Source: Saprospiraceae bacterium (GTDB lineage: Bacteria > Bacteroidota > Bacteroidia > Chitinophagales > Saprospiraceae). From it: 64,000 nucleotides of DNA. The number at the start of each line of letters is the position of its first letter. The stretch's first letter is position 1. The stretch is taken from assembly GCA_016711125.1 (NCBI GenBank), contig JADJTQ010000011.1, forward strand, positions 12,772 through 76,771, read 5' to 3'. The notes under the pieces were generated by a model. That model did no database searches. It had not been told where the DNA came from and saw only the letters and a program-made list of their open reading frames with translations. This document shows, piece after piece, positions 16,334-26,780 of this stretch. The position numbers were made by a program, and so were the translations under genes.

Positions 16334-18067
16334 ATGAAACCCTTTTATCTAATCACCTTATCTCTTATTTTGCACATTGGCAATTCATTTGCTCAAATGG
16401 ACTGCTTTTTTGAAGGCACCACTACAACAGGTACGGGCTGTAGTGATTGGAATCTCTATTCAAGTTTGACTCCATCAAACACCGCATTGAAGACCGTCCG
16501 GCTAACTATTCATGTCTTTCAAAAGTCTGATGGCTCACTGAATATTCCAGCAAGTGCCGTGAGTTGGTTATCAAATACTGTGGAAGGTTACTTAGGATCT
16601 GGCGGTATGCAAAATCTTAAGCCAATGAAATTAGCTACATCATCTCCTTACTATGTGGATTCTAGAATCAAGTACGACATCGTACAGGTATTGTTTCATA
16701 AACAAGATACTGTTTGGGAGAAAGATCATCTTGACCTTCATTGGAACAATGTATACAAAGATTATGTAGAGATGAATAGTGCCGTAACCTACAAGTATAA
16801 TTCCATACACGTTTTTCTACCAGGAAAAATTTCTCTAGGTCAAGGTAGGGCAGTCAGAACAGGCAATAAATCATACAACGTATGCTTAGGTGCATACCAT
16901 CGATATACGGCTATGACAAATGAAGCTCCGTCCCTTGCCAACTTGATGAGACATGAACTAGGCCATAACTTAGACTTACGACATACCTACAATGAAAATG
17001 ATCGCTGTTCTGACACACCATTAAATTGCAATTGTTGGAATAACTATCAATGTGGTAGTTGCTACTATTGCGGTACCTGTGGATGTCAAACCACATGTCT
17101 GCCCGCCTACGTTTCTAACAACACCATGGACTATAATGCCGACGAAAACGCCCTTGCCCAGTGTCAATTGCATCGGATGCATGCCAATTTAATGTCCTCT
17201 ACTGGTAACTACCAAGTAGTCACCAGTTCACCTGTCACGAAAACGCCAACCATAGCCGGTCCAGCATGTCTTACTTCGTCTTCTTCTTATGTGTTGACCA
17301 ATCATGAATTCGGTACTACCGCATCCTGGTCAGTCTCCCCAAGCAGTGCGGTCACGGTAGCATCAGGATGCGGCAACGTGGCTGTCTTAGCTCCTAAATC
17401 TGGTGCTTCTGGCACAGCAACAATCACTTTTATAATGACCTACGGAAAACACGGCTCCAAATCTGGTAGTTTTACCTTTACAGTGAATCCATCCATCACA
17501 GGAACAGTCACGTCCGGGGGTTCAACATATCCATTTTATGGTGGTGGTAACCATGTTGATGCAACTTCTGTCACAGCAGCAATTCAGGCACCAGGTGCAA
17601 CTTCATTCACCTGGACCAAAACCGGTGGTTCTGGCACTTGGTATACCTATAATTCCGGGAAAAATCTATCTCTAACTCTTTCCTCCGGTGGCGATATTTC
17701 ATTTAATATTACCACGACAAACTCGACCTGTGGCACGCTCAGCACTTCGTGCTACTTTGTGCACCTTGGTGGCTATTATTCCTTCTACCCAAACCCTACT
17801 ACTGGAGATCTCTATGTAGAACTGCTGGAAGATGAAATAGAAATTAATATCCCAAATGACGAAGGTGCGATCAAGAAAGAGAAGATCAATCTAGGTATGG
17901 AGAAACTTTCACTCTTAGACAAAAATGGAAATCAATTGAAGGAAGTTAAAATAGACAATGGCGCCAAAAAAGCAACCATAAGCTTAGCAGGGCTTCCTCC
18001 CGATGTTTACTTTGCAGTAGTCAAAGATGGGAATCGCTTGATCGAATCTAAAATTATTAAAAACTAG
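16334..18067 (+). CDS. Secreted HExxH zinc metalloprotease with T9SS sorting domain, copy 1
   Basis: 577 residues: signal peptide (MKPFYLITLSLILHIGNSFAQ), a metzincin-like catalytic domain with zinc motif HELGHNLDLRH (His207, Glu208, His211, His217) and Met-turn NTMDY (Met265), a cysteine-rich insert between them (CNCWNNYQCGSCYYCGTCGC, residues about 231-251), two beta-sandwich-type domains (one containing GSTYPFYGGGNHVD) and a sorting domain starting FYPNPTTGDLY. It should be an active secreted protease on the cell surface or medium. It starts 17 bases after its partner gene. The second half is nearly identical to the protease at 29839, the catalytic domain is not, so the C-terminal part is under conversion or stronger constraint. 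Confidence 0.85.
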   Translation: MKPFYLITLSLILHIGNSFAQMDCFFEGTTTTGTGCSDWNLYSSLTPSNTALKTVRLTIHVFQKSDGSLNIPASAVSWLSNTVEGYLGSGGMQNLKPMKLATSSPYYVDSRIKYDIVQVLFHKQDTVWEKDHLDLHWNNVYKDYVEMNSAVTYKYNSIHVFLPGKISLGQGRAVRTGNKSYNVCLGAYHRYTAMTNEAPSLANLMRHELGHNLDLRHTYNENDRCSDTPLNCNCWNNYQCGSCYYCGTCGCQTTCLPAYVSNNTMDYNADENALAQCQLHRMHANLMSSTGNYQVVTSSPVTKTPTIAGPACLTSSSSYVLTNHEFGTTASWSVSPSSAVTVASGCGNVAVLAPKSGASGTATITFIMTYGKHGSKSGSFTFTVNPSITGTVTSGGSTYPFYGGGNHVDATSVTAAIQAPGATSFTWTKTGGSGTWYTYNSGKNLSLTLSSGGDISFNITTTNSTCGTLSTSCYFVHLGGYYSFYPNPTTGDLYVELLEDEIEINIPNDEGAIKKEKINLGMEKLSLLDKNGNQLKEVKIDNGAKKATISLAGLPPDVYFAVVKDGNRLIESKIIKN

Positions 18068-18094
18068 ATCAACCATTTTTTTGAAATAATAGGA

Positions 18095-18120
18095 GGGTGG
18101 CTTCATATAGTCACCCTTTT
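18095..18120 (+). terminator. Terminator after protease copy 1
   Basis: Stem GGGTGGC / GTCACCC (one mismatch) with an 8-base loop, followed by TTTT, 28 bases after the stop codon. Confidence 0.65.
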
Positions 18121-18367
18121 AATTACACCTCCATACATCTACAAAAGAGGGATTTCATGTTGAGACACAATTTCGCAAAGACCCTCTCTACCGTTCACCG
18201 ACACCACATTTGACCAGTTAGATCGATCCGCCGGCCCGCCGCCCGCGCGTGGGTTGTTTTCATTTTGATTTTTTCAGAAATTTAACAACAACAAAAAAAC
18301 CAAATAATATTTGGCGTTTCGTGTGATTCCAAGAATTTATATCTATAAGGCTATGGGTGTCAAACCC

Positions 18368-18775
18368 AAAGTCGAGAGATTTCGGTTTTTATGTTTTTAG
18401 TTGTTTTTATTCTTTTATGTTTTTAGTTGTTTTTACGGTCATTATAATGATTTGATAATCAATAGTATACACATTATAAAGTCGAGAGATTCTGCACCAA
18501 AGTCGAGGGATTCTGCATTATGGTCGAGAATAACTGCACCAAAGTCGAGGGATTCTGTTTTAAGGTCGAGAGATCCTGCAATAAAGTCGAGGGATTCTGT
18601 AAATGACCCCTTTTTCTCCAAATTAGCTTGATATCGTCTCTCCACAACTTCATTACTGTGCCTTTCTACTTATTAAAAGTTAAGAGATTCTGTTCTAAGG
18701 TCGAGAGATCCTGCAAATCGAGTTAGGACTCTTTCCAAAAGTCGAGAGATTCTGCAAGTTTTTTAAAGGTCGAGA
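18368..18775 (+). repeat. Iteron array and AT-rich element: plasmid replication origin
   Basis: About ten direct copies of a 21-22 base unit AAAGTCGAGRGATTCTGCA. A compact block runs from 18478 to 18600 (six copies in register, including weaker ones at 18522 and 18562); single or paired copies lie at 18368, 18675, 18700, 18738 and 18766. Between the first copy and the block, ATGTTTTTAGTTGTTTTTA is repeated with a 26-base period (18391 and 18417), a likely DNA unwinding element. The array lies directly upstream of the Rep gene. The open frame across it is an artefact of the 21-base period. Nothing else is seen between 18121 and 18842. Confidence 0.9.
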
Positions 18776-18814
18776 ATCAGATGACCTTGTACTCGACTTT
18801 ACACTTGGAAAAGT

Positions 18815-18822
18815 TATATTTG
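18815..18822 (+). promoter_or_regulatory. TATATTTG -7 element of rep
   Basis: TATATTTG matches TAnnTTTG and ends 20 bases before the rep ATG; the last iteron-like copy (GGTCGAG at 18767) is within 50 bases, so Rep could repress its own promoter. Confidence 0.6.
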
Positions 18823-18842
18823 TGAAAATATAATATATCGTT

Positions 18843-20234
18843 ATGGCGCATCAGTCAAAGTCTGAACTCAAGCTACAAAAGCTTCATGAGCTTAAGGTAG
18901 TAAAACGCAATGACCTGATTGAAAACTCTGGCTATAGACTGCCCGCTAGAGCCGCGTTCTTACTTTATTATTTAATCAGTAGACTAGATAGTAAAAATCA
19001 GCGCGAGTTTGAAGATGTACATATGAGCTTCGACGATATACAGGCCATTCTAAACTGTGACGGAGTCAGACGCATTTCAACAAAAAAGGAAGGTTTCAAG
19101 ATCATGAAAGATCTTAATTCCCAGCCCATTCATTGGTGGAATAAAGAGGAGGATGAAGAAGAAATGCTCACCTGGATTACCGGGCTAAAGCGGAAAGGGG
19201 ATAACTTCAGGTTTAGGTTCTCTCCGGATCTCAAGGGTTTTCTTTTAGGCCTTAATAAGCAGGAAGGAAATTTCACGCAGTTTCTCTTATTCAAACGTGT
19301 TTTCGAATGCTCGCATTCTTTTAGAATATTTACAATCCTGGCTAGAAATCTTGGCAATAGACCCACCTTCAAGTTTGTTGTAGATATTGAAAAATTGAAA
19401 TTTCAACTTGGTATAACGGGCAAATACCAAAAGTTTTACGAGTTCAAAAGGTGGGTCATGGATCCTTCCACCAAGGAGATTAATGTTATCACCGATATCG
19501 GGTGTAAATGGGAGGTAAGTGAGAAACAAGGTAAAACAGTAGTTTCCATTCTCGTGAAGGTTTGGAGAAAGACTAGTGCTCAGGCCCTACCTGCGTTGGT
19601 AGAATTACCACCCTCCAGCGATAAACAAATAAGTGATTCGGATACACAGAAGCCAGACACACAGATATCAGAGATCTTCGTCAAGCTGTGGGATCGCATG
19701 CGAGATTGGGAAGATATTACCGAAGCCGGTCTCAAGAATGCAATCAGCAAATATTCCGACAATCAACTTCTCGGAGCCTTGGTCCAAACCGAAGATCAAT
19801 ACCATGCAAATCCGGGCAGCATCATTAGCCGTGGTAAGTACTTTTATAAATTAGCCCAGATACCAACGCTCTTTGACGAAGTCCAGCAAAAAAAGGAGGT
19901 AGTAAGAGAGAAGAAAAAGAAAGTAGAAAATCAGAATAGGGTAGAGGCTGATAAAAAAGAAAAAGTTGCTGCCCTTCAGCGCGAAAAAGGTGATAAGATC
20001 CAGGCGCTGGTTGATAACATAATCGCATCACAACCCGAATTACTTACTGTGATCATTGACCAATACAAACAGTCACGACCCAACATAGCCGACAAGAGTC
20101 GAGACGAGATTCTCAAATTTCCCCCCTTTATCGGTGTCCTGAGCAGTAAGATCTTGACGCAGTTCCCAGAAAGATTTGAAGAGATTAATCGGCATTATGA
20201 ATCGGAATTAAGAGTTCTAAATACAAGACAATAA
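18843..20234 (+). CDS. Rep_3/RepB-family replication initiator
   Basis: 463 residues. The N-terminal 230 residues have the twin winged-helix order of Rep_3 initiators: KLHELKVVKRNDLIENSGYRLPARAAFLLYYLIS, then a second domain with LFKRVFECSHSFRIFTILAR and KYQKFYEFKRWVMDPSTKEIN. The C-terminal half is a plasmid-specific extension with a charged coiled coil (EVVREKKKKVENQNRVEADKKEK) and a helical end (PPFIGVLSSKI). It should bind the iterons at 18368-18775 and start plasmid replication. The last 36 codons are duplicated, in diverged form, at 28547-28683 beside an IS630 remnant. Confidence 0.9.
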   Translation: MAHQSKSELKLQKLHELKVVKRNDLIENSGYRLPARAAFLLYYLISRLDSKNQREFEDVHMSFDDIQAILNCDGVRRISTKKEGFKIMKDLNSQPIHWWNKEEDEEEMLTWITGLKRKGDNFRFRFSPDLKGFLLGLNKQEGNFTQFLLFKRVFECSHSFRIFTILARNLGNRPTFKFVVDIEKLKFQLGITGKYQKFYEFKRWVMDPSTKEINVITDIGCKWEVSEKQGKTVVSILVKVWRKTSAQALPALVELPPSSDKQISDSDTQKPDTQISEIFVKLWDRMRDWEDITEAGLKNAISKYSDNQLLGALVQTEDQYHANPGSIISRGKYFYKLAQIPTLFDEVQQKKEVVREKKKKVENQNRVEADKKEKVAALQREKGDKIQALVDNIIASQPELLTVIIDQYKQSRPNIADKSRDEILKFPPFIGVLSSKILTQFPERFEEINRHYESELRVLNTRQ

Positions 20235-20333
20235 TGATCTTACCTGTAATTGCTGATGCAATTCTTTGTAATAATCATGCATCTAGCCTCCAATAAGAAT
20301 ATCGGCCCAATGATGTTTGACCAGCTTTCCTAA

Positions 20334-23036
20334 ATGAACAGTAAAGAAATCCAACAACAAGTAGAAAAGATCTTCCACAATTTTGATAAGGAAGAATTCA
20401 TATTTGATCTTTTACTGGCCTACGGTATATCCAAAACTTCCATCACTCGCCTCAAGAAAGGTGATTTTAATCTTTCCAAAAATGAGGATGAAGTACTTTA
20501 TAAAAAAAAGGTCTTCTTCAAGCAAGCTGAAAGCAACCTGCTCCTGGTCCTGGAAGATGCTTCAAAAGAAGAACCCATTCTGGCCCATAAACCAAGATTT
20601 GCCATCATTACCGATTTTACCACTCTGGTAGCCCGCGATTTAAAACTGGGTAGAAACCTGGATATTCCCCTTGCTGAATTACCAAAGCACTATGACTTTT
20701 TCCTTCCCCTGGCCGGAAGTGAAGTCTATCATTCCACGAATGACAACGAAGCCGACCGCAATGCAGCCTATAAAATGGCCGAATTATATGATGCGTTGCG
20801 GGCTGAAAATCCTCATTTATATAACTCATTAGAAACCATCCACGAGCTCAATGTTTTCCTCTCCCGCATTCTCTTCTGCTATTTTGCTGAGGACACCGAG
20901 ATTTTTGATGTAGAAAGCGTCTTTACCAATACTTTAGCCCAGCACACCAGCGATGATGGTAGTGACACGGATCATTTTTTAAGCGATTTATTCCGGAGGC
21001 TAAATGCCAAGACCGGTGATGATTATCCGGCATTCCTTGCCCGATTCCCTTATGTGAATGGCGGTCTTTTTCGCAATGAAATAGCCATACCCAGATTTAC
21101 CCCCAAGGCCCGAAGAATATTAATCGAGCTCGGGGAGCTTAACTGGCGTGCCATCAATCCGGATATTTTTGGATCTATGATCCAGGCGGTGGTCAATCCG
21201 AAGTACCGTAGTGATTTGGGTATGCATTACACTTCTGTACCCAATATACTCAAACTCATCCGGCCATTATTTTTGGATGAACTTCATGATGAGTTTGAAA
21301 AGTGCCAGGATAGCATTAAGAAACTACGATCGCTTATCAACCGGATATCGCTTATCAAATTCTTTGATCCTGCCTGTGGTAGTGGCAACTTTCTTATTAT
21401 CACTTTTAAGGAGCTCCGGATGCTGGAAATCAACATCCTGCAACGCATCATTGATCTTAGCCCCACCCCCTGAAATCCAGTGGTCAGTCATTAACCTATC
21501 CCAATTTTATGGTATAGAGATTGACGATTTTGCTCACGAGATGGCCATTCTTTCTCTTTGGCTTGCCGAGCATCAGATGAATAAGATTTTTGATGAGATG
21601 CTGGCCGGATTGGGCCAATCAAAACCTATACTCCCCCTAAAAGAAGCGGGGCAAGTCCACCAAGGCAACGCCACTCGCATTGATTGGAATGATGTCTGTC
21701 CGATCGATAAAGATGATGAAATCTATGTAATTGGAAACCCTCCTTATTCGGGAGCAAGATTACAGGATGCCGATCAGAAAAAGGATATAAGTTTTGTATT
21801 CCATGGCATTAAGGGATTTAATAACATGGACTATATCTCATGTTGGTTTCTTAAAGCCAAGAACTACATACAGGGTAAGCCGAGGATTAAAGCTGCTTTT
21901 GTTTCTACAAATTCGGTTTGCCAAGGTGATCAGGTAGCTCTTATTTGGCCAAACATACTTGGCCCCATCGAGATAGATTTTGCGCATCAATCTTTTAAGT
22001 GGACAAATAATGCCAAAGGAAATGCGGGTGTCACCGTGGTTATAATTGGCTTAAGAAATATTTCTACTGCTCCGAAATACATATACTCGAGTGCCCATAG
22101 AAGTGTGGCTAAAAACATAAGTCCATATTTAATTGATTATTCAGATGTAATAATTTACGGCAGGCCAAAGCCGCTATCTTCATTTCCGGTCATTAGTTTC
22201 GGAAGTATGGCTAATGATGGTGGTCATCTTTTATTGACTGGGGATGAAAAGAATAAATTAATTACTGAAGAACCGGCTTCAGAAAAGTATATAAAGAAAT
22301 TATTTGGGGCTCTTGAATTCATTCGGGGCTTTGAAAGATACTGCCTTTGGATTGATGATAGTGAAGTGGAAGCGGCCTCAAAATTGACGAAAGTAGCTGA
22401 AAGGATAAATGCAACAAGACAAATTAGACTGAATAGCAAAAGAAACTCCACTAGAGAATTGGCAAGCGTTGCTCACAGATTTGGAGAAGTGAGGTATTTC
22501 CCCACCGAATCAATAATAATTCCAAGTGTTTCATCTGAAGCTAGAAAGTACATCCCCATAGGCTTCTTAGATAAAGATACGATAATATCAAATTTAGCCA
22601 TGGCCATCTATCATGCTGAACCCTGGCTGTTCGCTGTAATCACTTCCCAAATGCACATGATATGGGTACAAACAGTAGGAGGCAAATTAGAAACACGTTA
22701 CCGATACTCAGCTAAACTATGCTACAACACATTCCCATTTCCCGATATCAGCCTCAAACAAAAAGAAAACCTGAATCTTTATGTTTTTCCATCCTCGATG
22801 AACGTGCAAAACACCCGGATAAAACCATGGCTCAACTTTATAATCCTTACACCATGCCTCAGGGCCTGAGGAAAGCCCATCAGGAGCTAGATCAGGCAAT
22901 AGAGCAATGCTACCGGTTGCAACCCTTTCGGTCAGATACCGAGCGGCTGGAGTATTTGTTTAAACTTTATGAAGAGATGGTCACCAAAAAAACCTTATTT
23001 GCCCGGCAGAAAAAGACCATAAAGAGAAAATCATGA
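20334..23036 (+). CDS. MmeI-like class DNA methyltransferase, two apparent frameshifts
   Basis: The first frame (20334-21473) holds the helical N-terminal region and the AdoMet motif FDPACGSGNFLI; the second (from about 21470) has YGIEIDDFAHEMAILSLWLAEHQ and the catalytic IGNPPYSGA motif for adenine-N6 methylation; a third (from about 22770 to 23036) has the tail ESLCFSILDERAKHPDKTMAQLYNP. Joined, they give about 900 residues, the size of MmeI/type IIL-like methyltransferases without the nuclease domain. The first break is at a CCCCC run, suggesting an indel. The end overlaps the next gene by 4 bases. In the cassette it should mark host DNA, while the helicase and GIY-YIG protein act on unmarked DNA (inference). 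Confidence 0.75.
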
Positions 23037-24667
23037 GGACCTTACTGACTACGCTATTGGCATCCGAAACCGAAACAGAGGTTCTCGAATTTAAAGAAGC
23101 CAAAAATCAATACGATAAGGATAAGCTAGGCAAGTACTTCTCCGCGTTAAGCAACGAAGCTAATCTACGAGGGAAAGACTTTGCATATTTGGTATTTGGT
23201 GTAGATCGACACAAAAATATAGTAGGGACCACTATCTCAGACAATCAAATCAATGAGTATAAAAAAGAGATGACTGATCATACATCTCCTGCCCGCAGTT
23301 TTGCCGATGTACAAAGGATGCCTACCGAACATGGCCCTGCTATCATTTTCAAAATTCCGCCGGCACCATCGGGTACACCTGTTGCCTGGAAAGGGCATTG
23401 GTATGGAAGGGATGGAGAAAGTCTCGGAGCACTGAGCGAGTATGAACTAGACCTGATTAAAAGCCAAAACATTCTGGAAGATTGGAGTATAGGTATTGTA
23501 TCCGGAGCCTCCGTGGCTGATTTATCTGCTGAGGCCATAGACAGAGCGAAGGAACTTTTTATCATTAAAAATCCCAAATTAAAACATGAGATACTTGATT
23601 GGGATAACTCGACCTTTCTTAACAAAGCGAAAATTTGCGTGAATGGTGAGATCACCAGAGCGGCTATTCTATTGTTGGGTAAGCCGGATGCAGATCACTT
23701 CCTAAGTCCTGCTACCGCAACCATCACCTGGATATTAAAAGACAGCAACAACCTGGAGAAAGACTATACCCACTTTACCTGTCCTTTGCTCTTGTCCATC
23801 GAGCAAGTACAAGCCAAAATCCGTAACCTCAAATACCGGTATATCAGAGAGGAATCACTTTTTCCCGAAGAAGTGGACCAGTACGATCCCTATATCATCA
23901 GAGAGGCATTAAACAATTGCATCGCACATCAGGATTATCCTTTAGGAGGTAAAATTTTGGTGGTCGAAAGAGAGGATGGTATTTTGATATTTCTCAATGC
24001 CGGCTCATTTATCCCGGGCAGCGTAGAAAGAGTAATTCAAGCGGATGCTCCGGAACCAAAATACCGCAATCCTTTTCTGATCAATGCTATGGTCAATCTG
24101 AATATGATCGATACTATTGGAAGCGGCATTAAAAGAATGTTCCTAATACAAAGGCGGAAGTATTTTCCTCTGCCGGACTATGACATTGCTAATGATCAGG
24201 TAAAAGTCAAAATTACTGGTAAAGTGGTTGATCTGAATTATGCTCGAAAATTAGCTTCTTTAAAAGACCTCAGTTTAAGTGAAATCATGTTACTTGATAA
24301 AGTTGCCAAGAAGAAAGCGCTTTCGAGATCGGAGATGAAAGAATTGCGTCAGAAAAACTTGATCGAAGGCAGAAAACCCAATTTTCATATTTCTTCATCC
24401 GTGGCAAAAGCAACCGGGCAAAAATCAAGCTATATAAAACAACGAGGCATTGAGGATCAGTATGCCAAGAAGATTATTGTAGACTATGTAAAAGAGTTTG
24501 CCCCAGCCAGTAGACAGGATATCGAGACCTTTCTATTTGAAAAGCTTCCCGATATTCTGGACGTTAGTCAAAAATCACATAAGGTGAAAAACCTTTTGCA
24601 AAAATTACGGTACGAAAAGAAACTTCAGCTCAACGCTGATCGAAAATGGATTTTAGACGAGCTTTAG
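23033..24667 (+). CDS. AlbA_2/Schlafen-type DNA-binding protein with GHKL-like ATPase domain (COG2865-like)
   Basis: Residues 1-130 are an AlbA_2 (Schlafen-like) domain: EVLEFKEAKNQ, then NLRGKDFAYLVFGVD. Residues about 190-400 match the ATP-binding half of COG2865 regulators (IREALNNCIAHQDY, ILIFLNAGSFIPG, DTIGSGIKRMF). The C-terminal 130 residues contain winged-helix-like parts (LSRSEMKELRQKNLIEGR). Such proteins are often called transcription regulators but are also frequent in restriction-type loci. It overlaps the methyltransferase by 4 bases, so it belongs to the cassette. It has no frameshift. Confidence 0.75.
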   Translation: MRTLLTTLLASETETEVLEFKEAKNQYDKDKLGKYFSALSNEANLRGKDFAYLVFGVDRHKNIVGTTISDNQINEYKKEMTDHTSPARSFADVQRMPTEHGPAIIFKIPPAPSGTPVAWKGHWYGRDGESLGALSEYELDLIKSQNILEDWSIGIVSGASVADLSAEAIDRAKELFIIKNPKLKHEILDWDNSTFLNKAKICVNGEITRAAILLLGKPDADHFLSPATATITWILKDSNNLEKDYTHFTCPLLLSIEQVQAKIRNLKYRYIREESLFPEEVDQYDPYIIREALNNCIAHQDYPLGGKILVVEREDGILIFLNAGSFIPGSVERVIQADAPEPKYRNPFLINAMVNLNMIDTIGSGIKRMFLIQRRKYFPLPDYDIANDQVKVKITGKVVDLNYARKLASLKDLSLSEIMLLDKVAKKKALSRSEMKELRQKNLIEGRKPNFHISSSVAKATGQKSSYIKQRGIEDQYAKKIIVDYVKEFAPASRQDIETFLFEKLPDILDVSQKSHKVKNLLQKLRYEKKLQLNADRKWILDEL

Positions 24668-24782
24668 ACATCAATTTAGACGAGGAAATTTTGTAAATCA
24701 TTGATTAACAACCACTTATTATCATCTAATGCTCTACTTTGAAAGTAAAAATCATGAGTGTTAGACGAGAGTGTTAGACGAG
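24653..24782 (+). repeat. Four direct copies of TTAGACGAG before the helicase gene
   Basis: TTAGACGAG occurs at 24653-24661 (inside the last codons of the AlbA-type gene), 24676-24684, 24761-24769 and 24774-24782; the last two are 13 bases apart as GTGTTAGACGAGA. The repeats end 28 bases before the helicase ATG and may be an operator that sets expression of the second half of the cassette. Confidence 0.55.
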
Positions 24783-24810
24783 ATTAGTAAATAGTGAACG
24801 TACGAGCTAG

Positions 24811-26780
24811 ATGCCAAACACAGTAGAAGTAAACTATCAGCAGACTGGAAAGAGTAAAAGCACGAACGCTTTAGGCATGCGTGAAATGCAGGAAAAGGCT
24901 TTCACAGCCAGATCTGCTCAGTACCTACTGATAAAAGCACCACCAGCTTCAGGCAAATCCAGGGCTTTAATGTTCATTGGCTTGGATAAACTGGCCCACC
25001 AAGGCTTGAAAAAAGTCATTGTCGCCGTACCTGAAAAAGCCATCGGCGCTTCATTCGCAACGACATACCTGATCAAGCATGGCTTCTTTGCCGATTGGTC
25101 TCCGCATCCAGCTTTCAATTTATGCACTTCCGGCTCTGAAAGAAGTAAAGTCACTTCATTTTTACAATTCCTTGATTCCGATGAGCAAATACTTATTTGT
25201 ACTCACGCTACTCTTCGTTTTGCCTATGATGGCTTGGATGAAAAGCGACTGGACCAAGCATTGATCGCTATAGATGAATTTCATCACGTTTCTGCTGATG
25301 GTGACAACAGACTGGGTGAAGTAATGAAAAATATCATGACCAAATCCAATGCCCATATTGTTGCCATGACCGGATCCTATTTCAGAGGTGATAATGTGCC
25401 GGTTTTATTGCCCGAAGAAGAGGCCAAATTCACCAAGGTCACTTACAACTATTATGAGCAGCTCAACGGATACGAGTTTCTTAAGTCTCTGGGCATCGGT
25501 TACCATTTTTATCAAGGCCGTTACTTCAAAAGACGACCGGACGGATCACCATCGGCGTTGGAAGAAATATTGGATGAAAGCAAGAAAACCATTATTCACA
25601 TTCCCAATGTCAATTCTGCAGAATCCTCTAAAGAGAAGTATGAAGAAGTGGGTCACATCATTGATGTATTTGGCGATCTCCAGTACCAGGATGAAGACAC
25701 TGGTGTTTTGTTTGTCAAAAGCCGGTCATCTGGCCGGATCCTGAAGGTAGCCGACCTGGTCAATGATGATCCAAAGCACCGTGAGAAAATAAGCAGCTAC
25801 TTGAGGACCATATCTCAGGCTGATGACATTGATATCATTATCGCCCTCGGTATGGCCAAGGAAGGATTTGACTGGCCCTATTGTGAGCACGCCCTGACCA
25901 TTGGCTATCGTGGCTCCCTCACTGAGATAATTCAAATCATAGGCAGAGCGACCCGAGATAGTGAAAATAAATCCCACGCCCAGTTTACCAATCTGATAGC
26001 ACAACCAGATGCCACCGATGATGACGTCAAACTGTCGGTCAATAATATGTTGAAGGCGATTACGGCTTCGCTATTGATGGAGCAGGTATTAGCCCCCAAT
26101 TTTAAGTTTAAACCCAGAATGGATGACGACGAAGATCATGGCACCGATGGCGACGACGACGACTTTACCATAAAAATTCGCGGCTTTAAATTACCGACAT
26201 CTCAAAGAGCCAAAGACATCATAGAAAGCGATTTAAATGATTTAAAAGCCCGAATCCTCCAGGACGACCAGATGCTTAAAGCGATGCCTGGCAATTTAGA
26301 ACCGGAAGTAATTAATAAGGTTTTAATTCCCAAAATAATCCGTGAAGTGTACCCCGACCTTAGCGATGATGATGTTGAAGCAGTGCGTCAGTATGTCGTT
26401 GTAGATTCCGTGATTAAGAATAGTACGATTGAACAGCAGGGCGACAAGAGGTTTATCCGGATGGCTACAAGCTTTGTCAATATAGACGATATTCATGTCG
26501 ATCTCATCGATTCCATAAATCCGTTCCAAAAGCCTTTGAGATTCTGTCCAAGTCCGTAACCTCCCGCGTGCTAAAGCTTATTGATGACCACATTCAGGCC
26601 ACCAAAATTGACATGACGGAGGAGGAAGCCATATTACTCTGGCCTAGTATTAAAGAGTGGCGAAAAAAGACCGGAGATCCACCTAATATACAATCGTATG
26701 ACCCTAAAGAAAAGAGAATGGCAGAGGCCGTAATATTTCTTCGCGAATTAAAACGCAAACGAGAACTTAATGAGCAATAA
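24811..26780 (+). CDS. DEAD/DEAH-type superfamily 2 helicase, frameshift near 26533
   Basis: Motif I is APPASGKS (43-50), motif II DEFH (155-158), motif III AMTGS and motif VI QIIGRATRD, the set of an SF2 translocase/helicase of restriction type. An acidic patch (MDDDEDHGTDGDDDD) follows the second RecA fold. The first frame stops at 26559 after INPFQK; the next frame continues AFEILSKSVTSRVLKLIDDH to 26780, so one base is missing near 26533. The last 11 bases overlap the GIY-YIG gene, an arrangement of coupled subunits. It should drive DNA translocation or unwinding for the nuclease; that is inferred from context. Confidence 0.8.

Noticed and set aside
18478..18600. Regularly spaced repeats that could be taken as a CRISPR array
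   Set aside because: Units are 21-22 bases with no unique spacers of normal length and no cas genes nearby; they are iterons.
18401..18631. Open frame with repeated KSRDSA/KSRDSV residues that looks like a repeat protein
   Set aside because: The 21-base iteron period keeps the frame open and creates the residue repeat; its position directly before rep and the AT-rich start argue for origin DNA.
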